A stretch of 64,000 bases of DNA, taken from NCBI GenBank assembly GCA_028289605.1, contig JANQON010000006.1, positions 124,001-188,000 on the forward strand. The letters are read 5' to 3'. The notes beneath the pieces were generated by a model, which ran no database searches, was not told the DNA's origin, and saw nothing but the letters and a program-made list of their open reading frames with translations. Numbering within the stretch: the stretch's first letter is position 1; each line of letters starts with the position of its first letter. Below, in pieces: positions 16,072-25,421 of this stretch. The translations under genes were made by a program, and so were the position numbers. This DNA is from Hyphococcus sp. (GTDB taxonomy: Bacteria; Pseudomonadota; Alphaproteobacteria; Caulobacterales; Parvularculaceae).

Positions 16072-18984
16072 ATGAGTTTGAAATCGATCCGCGTCGTCGG
16101 CGCGCGCGAACACAACCTGAAGAACGTCACGCTGGAAGTGCCGCGCGACAAACTGATCGTCATGACCGGTTTGTCCGGCTCGGGAAAATCCTCCCTCGCC
16201 TTTGATACGATCTACGCCGAAGGTCAGCGTCGGTATGTGGAAAGTTTGTCTGCTTACGCGCGTCAGTTTCTGGAATTGATGCAGAAACCGGACGTGGATC
16301 AAATTGAAGGACTTAGCCCTGCAATTTCGATCGAACAAAAGACGACATCGCGCAATCCGCGTTCAACTGTCGGCACGGTGACGGAAATCTACGACTATAT
16401 GCGTCTGTTATGGGCGCGCATCGGCGTTCCGTTCTCGCCTGCAACCGGCGAACCGATCGCGTCGCAAACGGTCACGGAAATGGTCGACCGATTGATGAGC
16501 GCAGATGAAGGGTCGCGTTTCTATCTGTTGGCGCCGATTGTGCGCGCGCGAAAAGGCGAATACCGAAAAGAGTTCGCCGAATTGCAAAAACGCGGCTTTC
16601 AACGCGTGAAAGTCGACGGAACCTTTTACGAAATCGCCGACGTTCCCGCCCTCAACAAAAAAATCAAACACGATATCGAAGTCGTCGTGGACCGCATTGT
16701 GATCAAACCGGGCCTCGAATCCCGGTTGGCTGATTCGTTCGAAACGGCCCTGGAGCTTGCCGACGACATCGCGATTGCAGAAAGCGCCGATAAAGACACC
16801 GAAGGCGAGCGTATTGTCTTTTCCGCGAAGTTCGCCTGTCCGGTGTCTGGTTTTACTATCGACGAAATCGAACCGCGGCTGTTTTCGTTCAATGCGCCCG
16901 CCGGCGCTTGCCCCGCCTGCGACGGCCTCGGCACGGAAATGATCTTCGACGAAGATCTCGTCGTCCCGGACGGTTCTTTGGCCTTGAACAATGGCGCCAT
17001 TGCGCCCTGGTCCAAGGGCACGTCGCCATATTATGCACAAACGCTGCAGGCGCTGGCGCGCCACTACAAATTCAAGGTCACCGTTCCCTGGGAGGATCTC
17101 GACGAAGAAGCCCAGCATGTGGTGCTCTACGGCACCGACGATGAAGAGATTAAGTTCATCTACGCCGACGGCAGCCGCAAATATGAAGTGGTCAAACCGT
17201 TTGAAGGGGTCATCCCGAACCTCGAGCGGCGCTGGCGCGAGACCGACAGCGCCTGGGTTCGCGAAGAGCTGTCGCGGTTTCAGTCGATCATGCCGTGCGA
17301 AAGCTGTCACGGGTTACGGTTGAAGCCTGAAGCCCTGGCGGTGAAGATCGGCGCCCTGTCGATTTCTGAAGCGACGCAGTTTTCCATCAAGGCGGCGGGG
17401 AACTGGTTCAACGAACTGGAAAAGGTGCTCTCCGACAAGGAAATGGAAATCGCCGCGCGCATTTTGAAGGAAATCCGCGAGCGGCTGCACTTCCTCAACA
17501 ATGTCGGGCTCGACTATCTGACGCTGTCGCGCGCCTCGGGCACGTTGTCCGGCGGGGAATCCCAGCGCATTCGTCTCGCCTCGCAGATCGGTTCCGGCCT
17601 GACCGGCGTTCTCTATGTGCTCGACGAACCCTCGATCGGGTTGCACCAGCGCGATAATGCGCGGCTGTTGGAGTCCCTCACCCGCCTGCGCGATCTCGGC
17701 AATTCCGTCGTCGTTGTCGAACATGACGAGGAAGCGATCCGCACCGCGGACTATATTGTCGACATCGGTCCGGGCGCCGGCGTTCATGGCGGCGAGATCG
17801 TCGCGCAAGGTTCGGTCGCGCAAATCCAGAAAGCGAAAGCCTCGCTCACCGGAGATTATCTTTCGGGACGGCGCGAAGTGCCGGTGCCGGACGAGCGGCG
17901 CGTCATCAACAAGCGCAAGGTGATCAAGGTCAAAGGCGCCAAGGCGAATAACCTGAAAAACGTGACGGCGGACTTTCCCGTGGGACTCCTCACCTGCGTC
18001 ACCGGCGTTTCCGGCGGCGGCAAGTCGACCCTCACCATCGAGACATTATACAAGGCCGCTGCGCGACGGCTTTACAATTCGAAGGAAAGCCCCGCCGAGC
18101 ACCGGGAGATCACGGGGCTGGAAAACTTCGATAAGGTGATCGACATTGACCAGTCGCCGATCGGGCGCACGCCGCGGTCGAACCCGGCGACCTATACCGG
18201 CGCCTTCACGCCCATTCGCGACTGGTTCGCCGGCCTGCCGGAAGCGAAAGCCCGCGGCTACAAGCCGGGACGCTTCTCCTTCAACGTTAAGGGCGGGCGC
18301 TGCGAAGCGTGCCAGGGCGACGGCGTCATCAAGATCGAAATGCACTTTTTGCCCGACGTCTATGTCACCTGCGACGTCTGCAAGGGCGCGCGCTATAACC
18401 GCGAAACCCTGGAAGTGAAATTCAAGGGCAAGTCCATCGCCGACGTCCTCGACATGACGGTCGAGGAAGGCGCGGAATTCTTCAAGGCGGTCCCGTCGAT
18501 CCGCGACAAGATGGAAACGCTTAACCGCGTCGGCCTCTCCTATATCAAGATCGGCCAACAGGCGACGACGCTGTCAGGGGGCGAAGCCCAGCGGGTGAAA
18601 CTCTCAAAGGAACTTTCCAAACGCGCCACGGGCCGCACGCTCTATATCCTCGACGAGCCGACCACGGGCCTCCACTTCGAAGACGTCCGTAGACTGATGG
18701 AAGTCATCCAGGACCTGACAGAGGCCGGCAACACCGTCGTCATCATCGAACACAATCTCGACGTCATCAAACAAGCCGACTGGATCATCGACCTCGGCCC
18801 CGAAGGCGGCGACGGCGGCGGCGAGATCGTCGCCGCGGGCACGCCGGAGGACGTTGCGGCCGAGCCGCGGAGTTATACGGGGCAGTTTTTGGCGCCGATA
18901 TTGGGGGTAGAGCCGGTGGAAGCGAAGGTGAAGGCGAAGCCGGCGGTTAAGAAGAAGGGGACGCGGAAGCGGAAGGCGGCTTAG
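16072..18984 (+). CDS. uvrA: Excinuclease ABC subunit A (UvrA)
   Basis: A 970-residue ABC-type DNA damage sensor of nucleotide excision repair. It has two ATPase modules: Walker A loops [14 protein letters not shown] near residue 31 and [14 protein letters not shown] in the second half, and two signature motifs ([22 protein letters not shown]) each followed by a Walker B ([20 protein letters not shown]). Zinc-binding Cys sets are present, including [14 protein letters not shown] and CEACQGDG with CDVCKGAR. The C-terminus is a Lys-rich tail. Controlled by the SOS box upstream. The ribosome site is weak (AAAGAGC). Length and motifs are those of an intact gene. Confidence 0.97.
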   Translation: MSLKSIRVVGAREHNLKNVTLEVPRDKLIVMTGLSGSGKSSLAFDTIYAEGQRRYVESLSAYARQFLELMQKPDVDQIEGLSPAISIEQKTTSRNPRSTVGTVTEIYDYMRLLWARIGVPFSPATGEPIASQTVTEMVDRLMSADEGSRFYLLAPIVRARKGEYRKEFAELQKRGFQRVKVDGTFYEIADVPALNKKIKHDIEVVVDRIVIKPGLESRLADSFETALELADDIAIAESADKDTEGERIVFSAKFACPVSGFTIDEIEPRLFSFNAPAGACPACDGLGTEMIFDEDLVVPDGSLALNNGAIAPWSKGTSPYYAQTLQALARHYKFKVTVPWEDLDEEAQHVVLYGTDDEEIKFIYADGSRKYEVVKPFEGVIPNLERRWRETDSAWVREELSRFQSIMPCESCHGLRLKPEALAVKIGALSISEATQFSIKAAGNWFNELEKVLSDKEMEIAARILKEIRERLHFLNNVGLDYLTLSRASGTLSGGESQRIRLASQIGSGLTGVLYVLDEPSIGLHQRDNARLLESLTRLRDLGNSVVVVEHDEEAIRTADYIVDIGPGAGVHGGEIVAQGSVAQIQKAKASLTGDYLSGRREVPVPDERRVINKRKVIKVKGAKANNLKNVTADFPVGLLTCVTGVSGGGKSTLTIETLYKAAARRLYNSKESPAEHREITGLENFDKVIDIDQSPIGRTPRSNPATYTGAFTPIRDWFAGLPEAKARGYKPGRFSFNVKGGRCEACQGDGVIKIEMHFLPDVYVTCDVCKGARYNRETLEVKFKGKSIADVLDMTVEEGAEFFKAVPSIRDKMETLNRVGLSYIKIGQQATTLSGGEAQRVKLSKELSKRATGRTLYILDEPTTGLHFEDVRRLMEVIQDLTEAGNTVVIIEHNLDVIKQADWIIDLGPEGGDGGGEIVAAGTPEDVAAEPRSYTGQFLAPILGVEPVEAKVKAKPAVKKKGTRKRKAA

Positions 18985-19080
18985 GGAAGCGCTTTCAATT
19001 TCCGCCCACCCCGGAGCGTTGACGGACGGGAACCGTCAACGGCATCCATCGATGCTCACGCGCAACCTCGCGAATCGACG

Positions 19081-19215
19081 CCGTCATCCCGTGCGCGGCG
19101 CAGCATCTTGATGATGCGGCGCAGACACGGGATCGGACGGCTGTTGGAACACACCGCTCAAGGATTCCGGATCTGCAAAGCAGCGTTTCACGCTGCATTG
19201 CGTCCGGGACGACGG
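19081..19215. repeat. Intergenic repeat, family B copy 1
   Basis: An inverted-repeat block starting CCGTCATCCCGTGCGCGGCG and ending GTCCGGGACGACGG, with inner palindromes (CATCTTGATGATG and AGCAGCGTTTCACGCTGC). The second half is the reverse complement of the first part of the block at 51618. It lies in the 461-bp gap after uvrA (18985-19445), which otherwise holds only a family A repeat and no gene I can support. Confidence 0.75.
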
Positions 19216-19257
19216 CAGACACTTCGCTTTGACCCGACGCATTCCGCCTTCCCTCTC

Positions 19258-19341
19258 CCGCTCATCCCGGCGGAAGCCGGGATCTCGTTCAAACTAAAGT
19301 GATGTGCGGCGGGAGACCCCGGCTTTCGCCGGGGTGAGCGG
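19258..19341. repeat. Palindromic intergenic repeat, family A copy 4
   Basis: Arms CCGCTCATCCCGGCGGAAGC and GGCTTTCGCCGGGGTGAGCG flank a 30-base spacer. Second repeat in the uvrA downstream gap, 42 bp after the family B block. Confidence 0.9.
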
Positions 19342-19445
19342 AGGTTGATTAGAAGTGGAAGGCAGTCTCAACTGACCTGCACGGTGCCCACCTTGATCCG
19401 CCCAACCTCACCTGAGTAATCCCCCCAACCCCGGAGCCACCCGCC

Positions 19446-20030
19446 ATGCGCGACCTCGCTATTCTCACCTTCATCACCCTCGACGGCGTCATGCAGGCGC
19501 CGGTGCTGGCGGAGGAGGATCGGTCGGGCGGCTTCACCGGCGCCGGCTGGGCTAAGCCCTGTTGGGATGAAGTTATGGCGCAAGTCGGCGAGAAGGCGAT
19601 GGCCGAGCCTTATGACATGCTGCTCGGCCGGCGAACCTTCGACAATTTCTCCGGCGCCTTCGCCGGCGAGGTTCCGCCGGACAATTCGCCCATGACCGCC
19701 ATGAAGAAATATGTGGCGACAAGCCGGCCGGAGACGCTTGGCTGGGCAAACTCAGAAGCCATTACCGGCGACATTGCGGCGCGTGTTGCGGCGTTGAAGC
19801 AGCAAGGCGGCCCGCTGTTGCAGGTCCACGGCAGCTGGCGTCTTGTCCAGACGCTGTTGCAGGCGGACCTGGTCGATGAAATGCGTCTTTGGGTTTTTCC
19901 GGTGATCCTCGGCGGCGGCAAGAAACTGTTCGACGCCGGCGCGCCGCCGCGCACGTTTTCCCTCGTCGAAACGGCGTCGACGCCGAACGGCGTTGTTATG
20001 TCGATCTATCGGCGCAAGGCGGAAGGGTAG
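19446..20030 (+). CDS. Dihydrofolate reductase-like (RibD C-terminal) family protein
   Basis: A 194-residue protein of the RibD-C/DHFR-like superfamily. The start DLAILTFITLDGVMQAP is the typical first strand, PYDMLLGRRTFDNF is the conserved RRTF turn, and LLQVHGSWRLVQTLLQADLVDEMRLWVFPVILGGGKKLF is the characteristic C-terminal half. These proteins probably bind NADPH and reduce a small substrate, but the family (YyaP/YwjB-like) has no fixed reaction. It stands alone between two repeat-rich gaps. The start at 19446 follows GGAGCCACCCGCC. Confidence 0.85.
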   Translation: MRDLAILTFITLDGVMQAPVLAEEDRSGGFTGAGWAKPCWDEVMAQVGEKAMAEPYDMLLGRRTFDNFSGAFAGEVPPDNSPMTAMKKYVATSRPETLGWANSEAITGDIAARVAALKQQGGPLLQVHGSWRLVQTLLQADLVDEMRLWVFPVILGGGKKLFDAGAPPRTFSLVETASTPNGVVMSIYRRKAEG

Positions 20031-20076
20031 CATTGGGTCGGCCTCTCTTTTTATTGGCGCAGCCTCAAACCTAACC

Positions 20077-20160
20077 CCGCTCATCCCGGCGAAGGCCGGG
20101 ATCTCGTTCAGCTAGCATTGCCAAGTTTCAGGAGACCCCGGCCTTCGCCGGGGTGAGCGG
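20077..20160. repeat. Palindromic intergenic repeat, family A copy 5
   Basis: Arms CCGCTCATCCCGGCGAAGGC and GGCCTTCGCCGGGGTGAGCG. This is close to the consensus of the family. It lies between two plus-strand genes. Confidence 0.9.
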
Positions 20161-20245
20161 TGTAACAGAGGCGTCCCCTCCCCGTTTCCCTCCCCGTCCC
20201 TTCTCTGCTAACCTCCTCGCCGCCGTCGAGGGAGAGCGAGGCGGG

Positions 20246-20617
20246 ATGCAATTGAACGGGACGCAACAGAAGATCGTCATGGCCGCCGGCGCGGCGGCGT
20301 TGCTCGCGCTGTTGTTTCCGCCGATTAACACGGAACGCACTTTTTCCGGCCTGTCGGACGGTTACAGCAATATTGAGATCGTCCATCGCGAGTTCAGCGG
20401 CTGGACGTTTGTCGGCGCGGTCGATTTCTCGCGTCCGCCGAAATACGACCCGGACAGCCTAATGGGCCGCTGGCAAGCCATGACCGGCTCGAGCCTTGAC
20501 GACATGCGCCGGGGAAAGACGCGCGCCCATTGGCGCTACTGGATTTTCGAATTTTTGTTCATCGCCGCCGCCGCCGGCGCCGGATTGTTCCTGACACGGA
20601 CGGCGCCGCGTGGGTAA
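20246..20617 (+). CDS. Small inner-membrane protein of unknown function (123 aa)
   Basis: Two predicted membrane segments: VMAAGAAALLALLFPPI near the N-terminus and FLFIAAAAGAGLFL near the C-terminus. Between them is a loop of about 75 residues with many charged and aromatic residues, so the protein probably has a short hairpin topology. The ATG at 20246 follows GGGAGAGCGAGGCGGG; an earlier in-frame start would read through a repeat arm. The next lipoprotein gene starts 16 bp after its stop, so they form a two-gene unit. Family not recognised. Confidence 0.65.
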   Translation: MQLNGTQQKIVMAAGAAALLALLFPPINTERTFSGLSDGYSNIEIVHREFSGWTFVGAVDFSRPPKYDPDSLMGRWQAMTGSSLDDMRRGKTRAHWRYWIFEFLFIAAAAGAGLFLTRTAPRG

Positions 20618-20632
20618 AAGGAAGGGATCCTG

Positions 20633-21103
20633 ATGACGCTGAAACTGACCGCGCTCGCCGCCGCCGCGCTGGCGCTTTCCGCCTGCAGTAAAAACCTTGA
20701 CGCCCAATGCGCCTCCCTATTTGAGGACATGGCTAAGGAATTCGACAGCATCTTGGAAGAGGAGTCGCAAGACGACGTCGTTGACCGCCTGCAGAACCTC
20801 AAGCATGCAAAACGGATCGTTGCGTTGCGCGAGAAAGCGAAAAAACGGGTCAACAAGAAAATCGGCTCAGGGGAGATCTGGACCGAGCTTAATCCCGACG
20901 CCGGTCCGCGTCCGAGAAACCAGCGCATCGTCATCGAAGGCGTCGACCGGCGCAAAGCCGTCGCCTTGAACCAGTTCAACCAGCGCTGGTACAAAATCGA
21001 CCGCAGCGCCAAAAGCGACGCCGGCTGGCTGGGCGACGACGAGGACAATCCGCTGAACGCCATCTCGGCGCTGCGGTCTACGTGCAATCAGACGCTGCGG
21101 TAG
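20633..21103 (+). CDS. Lipoprotein of unknown function (156 aa)
   Basis: Signal sequence MTLKLTALAAAALALSACSK with a clear lipobox (LSAC). The mature part is highly charged with a likely helical or coiled-coil stretch (SLFEDMAKEFDSILEEESQDDVVDRL onward) and ends with a second half containing Cys (STCNQTLR). The ATG at 20633 has AAGGAAGGGA upstream. It follows the membrane protein gene by 16 bp, which suggests the two act together at the envelope. No family recognised. Confidence 0.7.
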   Translation: MTLKLTALAAAALALSACSKNLDAQCASLFEDMAKEFDSILEEESQDDVVDRLQNLKHAKRIVALREKAKKRVNKKIGSGEIWTELNPDAGPRPRNQRIVIEGVDRRKAVALNQFNQRWYKIDRSAKSDAGWLGDDEDNPLNAISALRSTCNQTLR

Positions 21104-21217
21104 AACAAATCCGCGCGGAAGCGCTTAGGATAGCCTTAGGCTTGTTCAATTCATGTGCTGTCGGCGCACAAGACCATCTAAGAAGCAGCCGGCCGTAGGA
21201 AATTGGAGAGACGAGAA

Positions 21218-21688
21218 ATGGAGATCACCCGCAAGAGCCTGCCCGAGCAGCACTATATTTATGTCGATCGCGAGGCGTCGTTTTCCAAAAACGATATCGC
21301 CGAGGCCATGGGATCCGGCTTCGGCGCCGTGTTCATGTTCACTAAGGAACATAACGTATCGCCGCTTTCCATGCCGGCGTCGATCTATATGGAGATGCCG
21401 TCCGACGATCGGATTCCATTCCGCGCCGCATTTTTCGTCAGCGCTGACGACGCGGCCAAAGCGACCGGCGAGGTGAAGGCGGCGGTGATGCCGGCGGGAG
21501 ATGTCGCCGCCGCGACGCATGTGGGGCCCTACGCCGGCCTCAAAGAGAGTCACAAAGCGTTGTGGGATTATGTGGAAGCAGAGGGTCTCGCCGCAGCGGC
21601 GCCTGTTTGGGAAATCTACATCGACGATCCGACCACCGTACCGGAAGCAGAACTGCGCACCGAGATTTACCGCGCCGTCGGCGCATAG
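21218..21688 (+). CDS. GyrI-like small-molecule-binding domain protein
   Basis: A 156-residue stand-alone effector-binding domain of the GyrI/AraC-E-bind superfamily (SOUL/GyrI-like fold). The two-repeat beta-alpha-beta2 layout is seen, and the end PVWEIYIDDPTTVPEAELRTEIYRAV carries the family's DDPxxVPExxLRTEI pattern. Such proteins bind hydrophobic cations or other small ligands; a few hydrolyse cyclopropanoids. I chose ATG at 21218 (GGAGAG upstream) over the TTG at 21203. No DNA-binding domain is attached. Monocistronic, with the next gene convergent. Confidence 0.8.
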   Translation: MEITRKSLPEQHYIYVDREASFSKNDIAEAMGSGFGAVFMFTKEHNVSPLSMPASIYMEMPSDDRIPFRAAFFVSADDAAKATGEVKAAVMPAGDVAAATHVGPYAGLKESHKALWDYVEAEGLAAAAPVWEIYIDDPTTVPEAELRTEIYRAVGA

Positions 21689-21734
21689 CCGTCGTTCACG
21701 GCGCGTCTCTGGCGCTCGGCGACCGCGCCCTCTC

Positions 21735-22292
21735 CTATTCAATCCGCGCGGCGGTCTCATCCATCCAGTGAATCCATTCGCCCTCCGGTTGGCGCGAAGT
21801 GCGGATTTCCGTTCGCCGCGAAAAGGCGCCGTCGCCCTTAAGCGTCCATTCGGACCGCACCCACTCCGTCACGCCGTCTTCAATCAGGAATTCCGCTGTC
21901 CAGTTGAGCTTTTGCGGATCCGCGCCGGGCGGCGCCGCCATCAACACCTTGATCGGCCATGTGGCGCTCAGCCAGAGCGACTCATAAACGCCGTAAATCG
22001 GGTTGTAGTTGAAATAGACGTCGTCATGGATCGGCGCCTGTCCCGCGCGCTCAAAGAAATACACGCACTTTATGTACTGATCCGACAGCGCTTCTTTGCA
22101 GGTCAAGTCGCCGACGGCGACGCGCTCCTTGTCGGTTCCGGGCTGATAAACGCGTTCAACCGACCATGCGCCGCTGAGAAAGGCGAGATCGCCTGTGGAG
22201 GGCGGCGCCGTCGCATCGTCCGCCATCGCCGCTGAAACGCTGATGCAAAGCACCGAGGCAAGGGTGGTTGTCGTAAACTTGCTCAGTCTCAT
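21735..22292 (-). CDS. Secreted DUF1579-like protein
   Basis: A 185-residue exported protein. The signal peptide MRLSKFTTTTLASVLCISVS ends near AMADD. The mature part begins with a lipocalin-like motif (LAFLSGAWSVERVY), then alternating beta strands (DVYFNYNPIYGVYESLWL; LNWTAEFLIEDG) as in the DUF1579 group of calycin-like domains. A ligand is not known. The ATG at 22292 has GGGAGAG upstream. A more distant relative may be the protein at 46403-47002. Confidence 0.65.
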   Translation of the reverse strand: MRLSKFTTTTLASVLCISVSAAMADDATAPPSTGDLAFLSGAWSVERVYQPGTDKERVAVGDLTCKEALSDQYIKCVYFFERAGQAPIHDDVYFNYNPIYGVYESLWLSATWPIKVLMAAPPGADPQKLNWTAEFLIEDGVTEWVRSEWTLKGDGAFSRRTEIRTSRQPEGEWIHWMDETAARIE

Positions 22293-22400
22293 CGTTCTCT
22301 CCCGGTCAGTCCCCTTCCCGAGATTTGATGACAAGCGATTTGCGCCGACACCTCAAGCGGATTGCTGACGGCGCCCGGATTCTGCGCGCCGCTTCTCATC

Positions 22401-22485
22401 CCGCTCATCCCGACGAAGGTCGGGATCTCTTTCAGAATCCAATGCCAGACAGCGGGGAGACCCCGGCTTTCGCCGGGGTGAGCGG
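22401..22485. repeat. Palindromic intergenic repeat, family A copy 6
   Basis: Arms CCGCTCATCCCGACGAAGGT and GGCTTTCGCCGGGGTGAGCG. Lies between two minus-strand genes for exported proteins. Confidence 0.9.
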
Positions 22486-22552
22486 AAACGGACACATCCT
22501 TGATGCAGGCAACGCCGACAGGCCGTTCTGCGCCTTTCTCGCCGGCGGCCGC

Positions 22553-23041
22553 CTATTCCGCGGGCGCGGTGTCGGTCTCATGCACGTCTTGAACGCCGCC
22601 GCCTTCGATACGCACGTCGAAGATCACGGAGTTTTCGGGACTGCCGAGCGGCGCCAGTTCCGCGCGCATGGGATCAGGCTTCAGCTGCATGTTGGCGCCG
22701 GTGCCCGCATCGACGATGAAACCAATGCCGCCGCCGAGAACGAAGTTCCCGGGAACGGCGGTGGCGCCGCCTTTTGCGCCGAGACGGGACGCCAATCGTC
22801 CCTCAGCCGGTTTGTATCCGTCCAGGGAGAAGGTGACGTTGAAATCGCGCTTCCGACTCAATTGCAGTTCGCACGGCGTTACGCATGCCCACCGCGTCTC
22901 CCGCTTTTTGGCGCGCACCACCGTCACCTCGGCGCCGGACGGCGCGCTTTCAAAGCGCACGCCCTGTTTCGTGCCGCGAACAACGGTGCCGCATCCGGCC
23001 ACGGCGAGCGCCGCGCTTGTGAGTATTACAGTACGGATCAT
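22553..23041 (-). CDS. PEGA-domain-like lipoprotein
   Basis: A 162-residue lipoprotein. The signal MIRTVILTSAALAVAGCG has a lipobox VAGC, followed by GTVVRGTKQGVRFESAPSGAEV, the classic PEGA-like opening, then WACVTPCELQLSRKRDFNVTFSLDGY. A Gly-rich stretch (GGGIGFIVDAGTGANMQL) may cross or touch the membrane. Such lipoproteins are common near the cell envelope, role unknown. The ATG at 23041 has GAGGGGCG upstream. Two Cys (ACVTPCE) could form a disulfide. Confidence 0.7.
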   Translation of the reverse strand: MIRTVILTSAALAVAGCGTVVRGTKQGVRFESAPSGAEVTVVRAKKRETRWACVTPCELQLSRKRDFNVTFSLDGYKPAEGRLASRLGAKGGATAVPGNFVLGGGIGFIVDAGTGANMQLKPDPMRAELAPLGSPENSVIFDVRIEGGGVQDVHETDTAPAE

Positions 23042-23274
23042 GTGAAGACGCCCCTCAAGGTTGTATTGTTATTGTTTGTGCAATAACCGACAACTAATGA
23101 TTGGCAAGCTAGGTTTATGAATAATTGCAAATCTGCAGGCTATCTGCAGTGATTGGGCGCGCATTGGATATTACGCTGCGTCGTTCCGGTCTGCAGGTTC
23201 GCATCCCTTTCCCGGCCCTCTCCGCTCTATGCTACGCTCGCGCGCGCAACGCCCCGCAAGGAGGGAGACCGCCC

Positions 23275-23631
23275 ATGTACGTCAACGGTTACCTGATCGG
23301 CGTGCCGGAAGAGAAAAAGGACGCCTATATCAACATCGCAAAGACCTTCGCCGCCGTCGCCGCCGACTTCGGCGCGTTGGAGATCTTTGAGAACTGGGAG
23401 AAGGAAGTGCCCGACGGCGACGTCACCGACTATCGCCGGGCGGTCAACGCCGAGCCGGGTGAGAGAATTGTTTTCTCTTGGGTGATCTGGCCGGACCGGG
23501 AAACCGCCGCGGTCGCGCACAAAGGCATGATCGAGGATCCGCGCATGCAGGGGCTGGGCGAGATGCCGTTTGACGGCAAGCGGATGATACTGGGCGGGTT
23601 CGAGCCGATCGTGACCTATCGCAAGGCGTAA
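23275..23631 (+). CDS. DUF1428 family protein (YbaA-like)
   Basis: A 118-residue dimeric alpha-beta-barrel type protein. The opening MYVNGYLIGVPEEKKDAY and the region FENWEKEVPDGDVTDYRRAV are typical of DUF1428, as is the MIEDPRMQGLG turn. Function is not established. The start is defined by an excellent AAGGAGGGA about 10 bases before the ATG at 23275; the longer open frame back to 23125 is not needed. Monocistronic. Confidence 0.85.
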   Translation: MYVNGYLIGVPEEKKDAYINIAKTFAAVAADFGALEIFENWEKEVPDGDVTDYRRAVNAEPGERIVFSWVIWPDRETAAVAHKGMIEDPRMQGLGEMPFDGKRMILGGFEPIVTYRKA

Positions 23632-23757
23632 TCGCCGACAGTATCGCGCCCTGAATGCGACCCAGGCTCGTTTTGGCCGAGCCTCTTCGCATCCGTCAGG
23701 GCTCGTTGCAGCGCAGATCGTCCGCGCCCGCCGGCGCGGCCGCCGCCGTTTCAAATG

Positions 23758-23776
23758 TTGAGGGAAGCGCCCTCAA
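23758..23776. terminator. Short perfect hairpin at the start of an AT-rich gap
   Basis: TTGAGGG, a 5-base loop, and CCCTCAA form a 7-bp stem 127 bp after the DUF1428 stop. There is no T-tract directly after it on the plus strand, so it could equally be a protein site. The following 110 bases are unusually AT-rich and lead to the small gene at 23908. Confidence 0.35.
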
Positions 23777-23907
23777 GTATTATATCGTTATTGCTCTTCT
23801 TTATTGCCGTTCTACATAATATCATTACTAATCTCGTATAGTTTTCGATTTTTTTTGTTGCTATTAGTCCCCCCGGTGTTGGGTGCTTTCTATTGCGGGA
23901 CAATATT

Positions 23908-24210
23908 ATGATCGACATTAATGACTTTCCTGGCGCCGTTTCCCACGAAATGCTGCTGGAAACCCACCGCATGACTGTTGCGACAGACGAACACGCCTAC
24001 ACGTTCAAAGTGGAAGTGTGGAAACGCCCAAGCGACGGACACCATTTCGGGGCGGTTTTTTGCAATGACAAGAGTTGGCCCGGATACCCTTCAGTTCGGG
24101 GCGAAGGCCCGGAAGACGTGCTGCGCTCGGCGCTTGAATTCGCAAAAGCAACCAAACCGCCGCGAGAACTGCTTTATCCGTTCGGCCGCAGCGGATCAAA
24201 CCAACGCTGA
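23908..24210 (+). CDS. Small hypothetical protein (100 aa)
   Basis: The product starts MIDINDFPGAVSHEMLLETH and has a beta-strand pattern (EHAYTFKVEVWKRPSDGHHF) followed by a helix (PEDVLRSALEFAKATKPPREL). Cytosolic; no family recognised, and no membrane segment. The ATG at 23908 is preceded by GCGGGACAATATT, a weak site. Codon use is in line with the neighbours, while the upstream gap is AT-rich. The next gene is convergent. Confidence 0.5.
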   Translation: MIDINDFPGAVSHEMLLETHRMTVATDEHAYTFKVEVWKRPSDGHHFGAVFCNDKSWPGYPSVRGEGPEDVLRSALEFAKATKPPRELLYPFGRSGSNQR

Positions 24211-24244
24211 AGCGAGTTGCGTTTGCAGACCGCGGCGGCGGCGC

Positions 24245-25255
24245 TTATTCCTCGTCGTCCAGCCGAAAGAAACGCACGGCATTGTTGTAGAGAAAATCTC
24301 TTTTTTGCTCCGGCGTGAGCGCATCGGTCGCCTCAACCAGATCGAGCGACCGCGAAATCATCCCTGGCCAGATCATCTGATCCGTACCGTACATGATGCG
24401 TTTGCCGAGGCCGGCGTCGATGGCGCGCCTCAGAAACTCTTCATAACCGCCTCTCGTCATCACTGTCTGCATGACGCCGGTCTCTGCATAGACATGCGGA
24501 AACTGCTGCATCAGCGCGAATGTGCGTTCGAATTGCGGCATGCCGGCATGCATGATGTAAACGCGAAGCTTTGGGTGGCGAATCAGAATCTCTTCCAGAA
24601 GCAGGGCGTCGCCCAGCGCAGCCCGGGCGCCCGTGCCCCAATAGGCGGCGCCGGGCGGCATGCCGCCGATATGGATGCCGACGGGAATGTCGTTCGCCTC
24701 CGCCGCCGCCCAATACGCGTCGAACGCCGGCGAGTTTGGTCCGTGTCCAGCATATTGGTTGGTGACTTCGGCCAGCACTTCAAATGCGCCGGATTTAAAT
24801 TCGGCCGCAATATCGTCTGCGGATATATCGGCCTCACGGGCCAGGTTGAACTGCCGACCGGCGATGATGTGATCAGGCGCAGCCTGCTTCCATGCGGCGA
24901 CCGTTTCAGGGGGGCCGCTGACGACGCCGCGGATGTTCCGTTTTTTCAGGACGGCGATGGTTTCACGCATCAGCGCTTCGTCGGAGGCTGCAGCCGGTAT
25001 CGGATCGGCGCAACCCGGATTCCTGTTCCAGGCGCCGAGCGTCTGCAACATGTTCTCTTTGACGGGATCGACGGGCGGCACATACTTTAAGTGTTCCATG
25101 CACATTTTCTGCCCCGGCGGCCCATAAGCCGAGACAGATTCTGCGTGCAGGTGCACATCGATCACCGGATCCTGCGCCGCGGCCGCCTGCGTCCCAAACA
25201 TCGCGGCGCAGAGTCCGAACGCGGCGGCGCCCAGCCCTTTAAGGTGGTGCTTCAT
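24245..25255 (-). CDS. Exported amidohydrolase 2 family protein
   Basis: A 336-residue metal-dependent hydrolase of the amidohydrolase-2 (TIM-barrel) family. The signal peptide MKHHLKGLGAAAFGLCAAMF ends at AAAAQ, so the enzyme is periplasmic. The first metal motif is VIDVHLHAES (H-x-H), the middle His is in PVGIHIGG, the next His in YIMHAGMP, and the terminal Asp in IMYGTDQMIWPGM. The family includes decarboxylases and hydrolases acting on ring acids, but the substrate here is unknown. A GGGGGAG ribosome site fixes the start at 25255 rather than further upstream. Divergent from the metalloprotease gene. Confidence 0.8.
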   Translation of the reverse strand: MKHHLKGLGAAAFGLCAAMFGTQAAAAQDPVIDVHLHAESVSAYGPPGQKMCMEHLKYVPPVDPVKENMLQTLGAWNRNPGCADPIPAAASDEALMRETIAVLKKRNIRGVVSGPPETVAAWKQAAPDHIIAGRQFNLAREADISADDIAAEFKSGAFEVLAEVTNQYAGHGPNSPAFDAYWAAAEANDIPVGIHIGGMPPGAAYWGTGARAALGDALLLEEILIRHPKLRVYIMHAGMPQFERTFALMQQFPHVYAETGVMQTVMTRGGYEEFLRRAIDAGLGKRIMYGTDQMIWPGMISRSLDLVEATDALTPEQKRDFLYNNAVRFFRLDDEE

Positions 25256-25421
25256 ATCAATCTCCCCCATTCGACACATCGAACGCGCCTCATCACTAAC
25301 CTGTTTGCAGCGACAGGGCAAAACGCATCGAACCGGCGAGCTGAGCCCAGGGGCCGACGGAGCGTTCATCCGCCGCCCGATGATCGGCGTAGACAAGACC
25401 AATGCAAATCGGGATTGGGCT

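Noticed and set aside
16408-17310. 300-codon frame on the minus strand inside uvrA
   Set aside because: Antisense to a highly conserved gene and without motifs.
23125-23274. N-terminal extension of the DUF1428 gene
   Set aside because: A near-perfect ribosome site precedes the ATG at 23275 and the family starts there.
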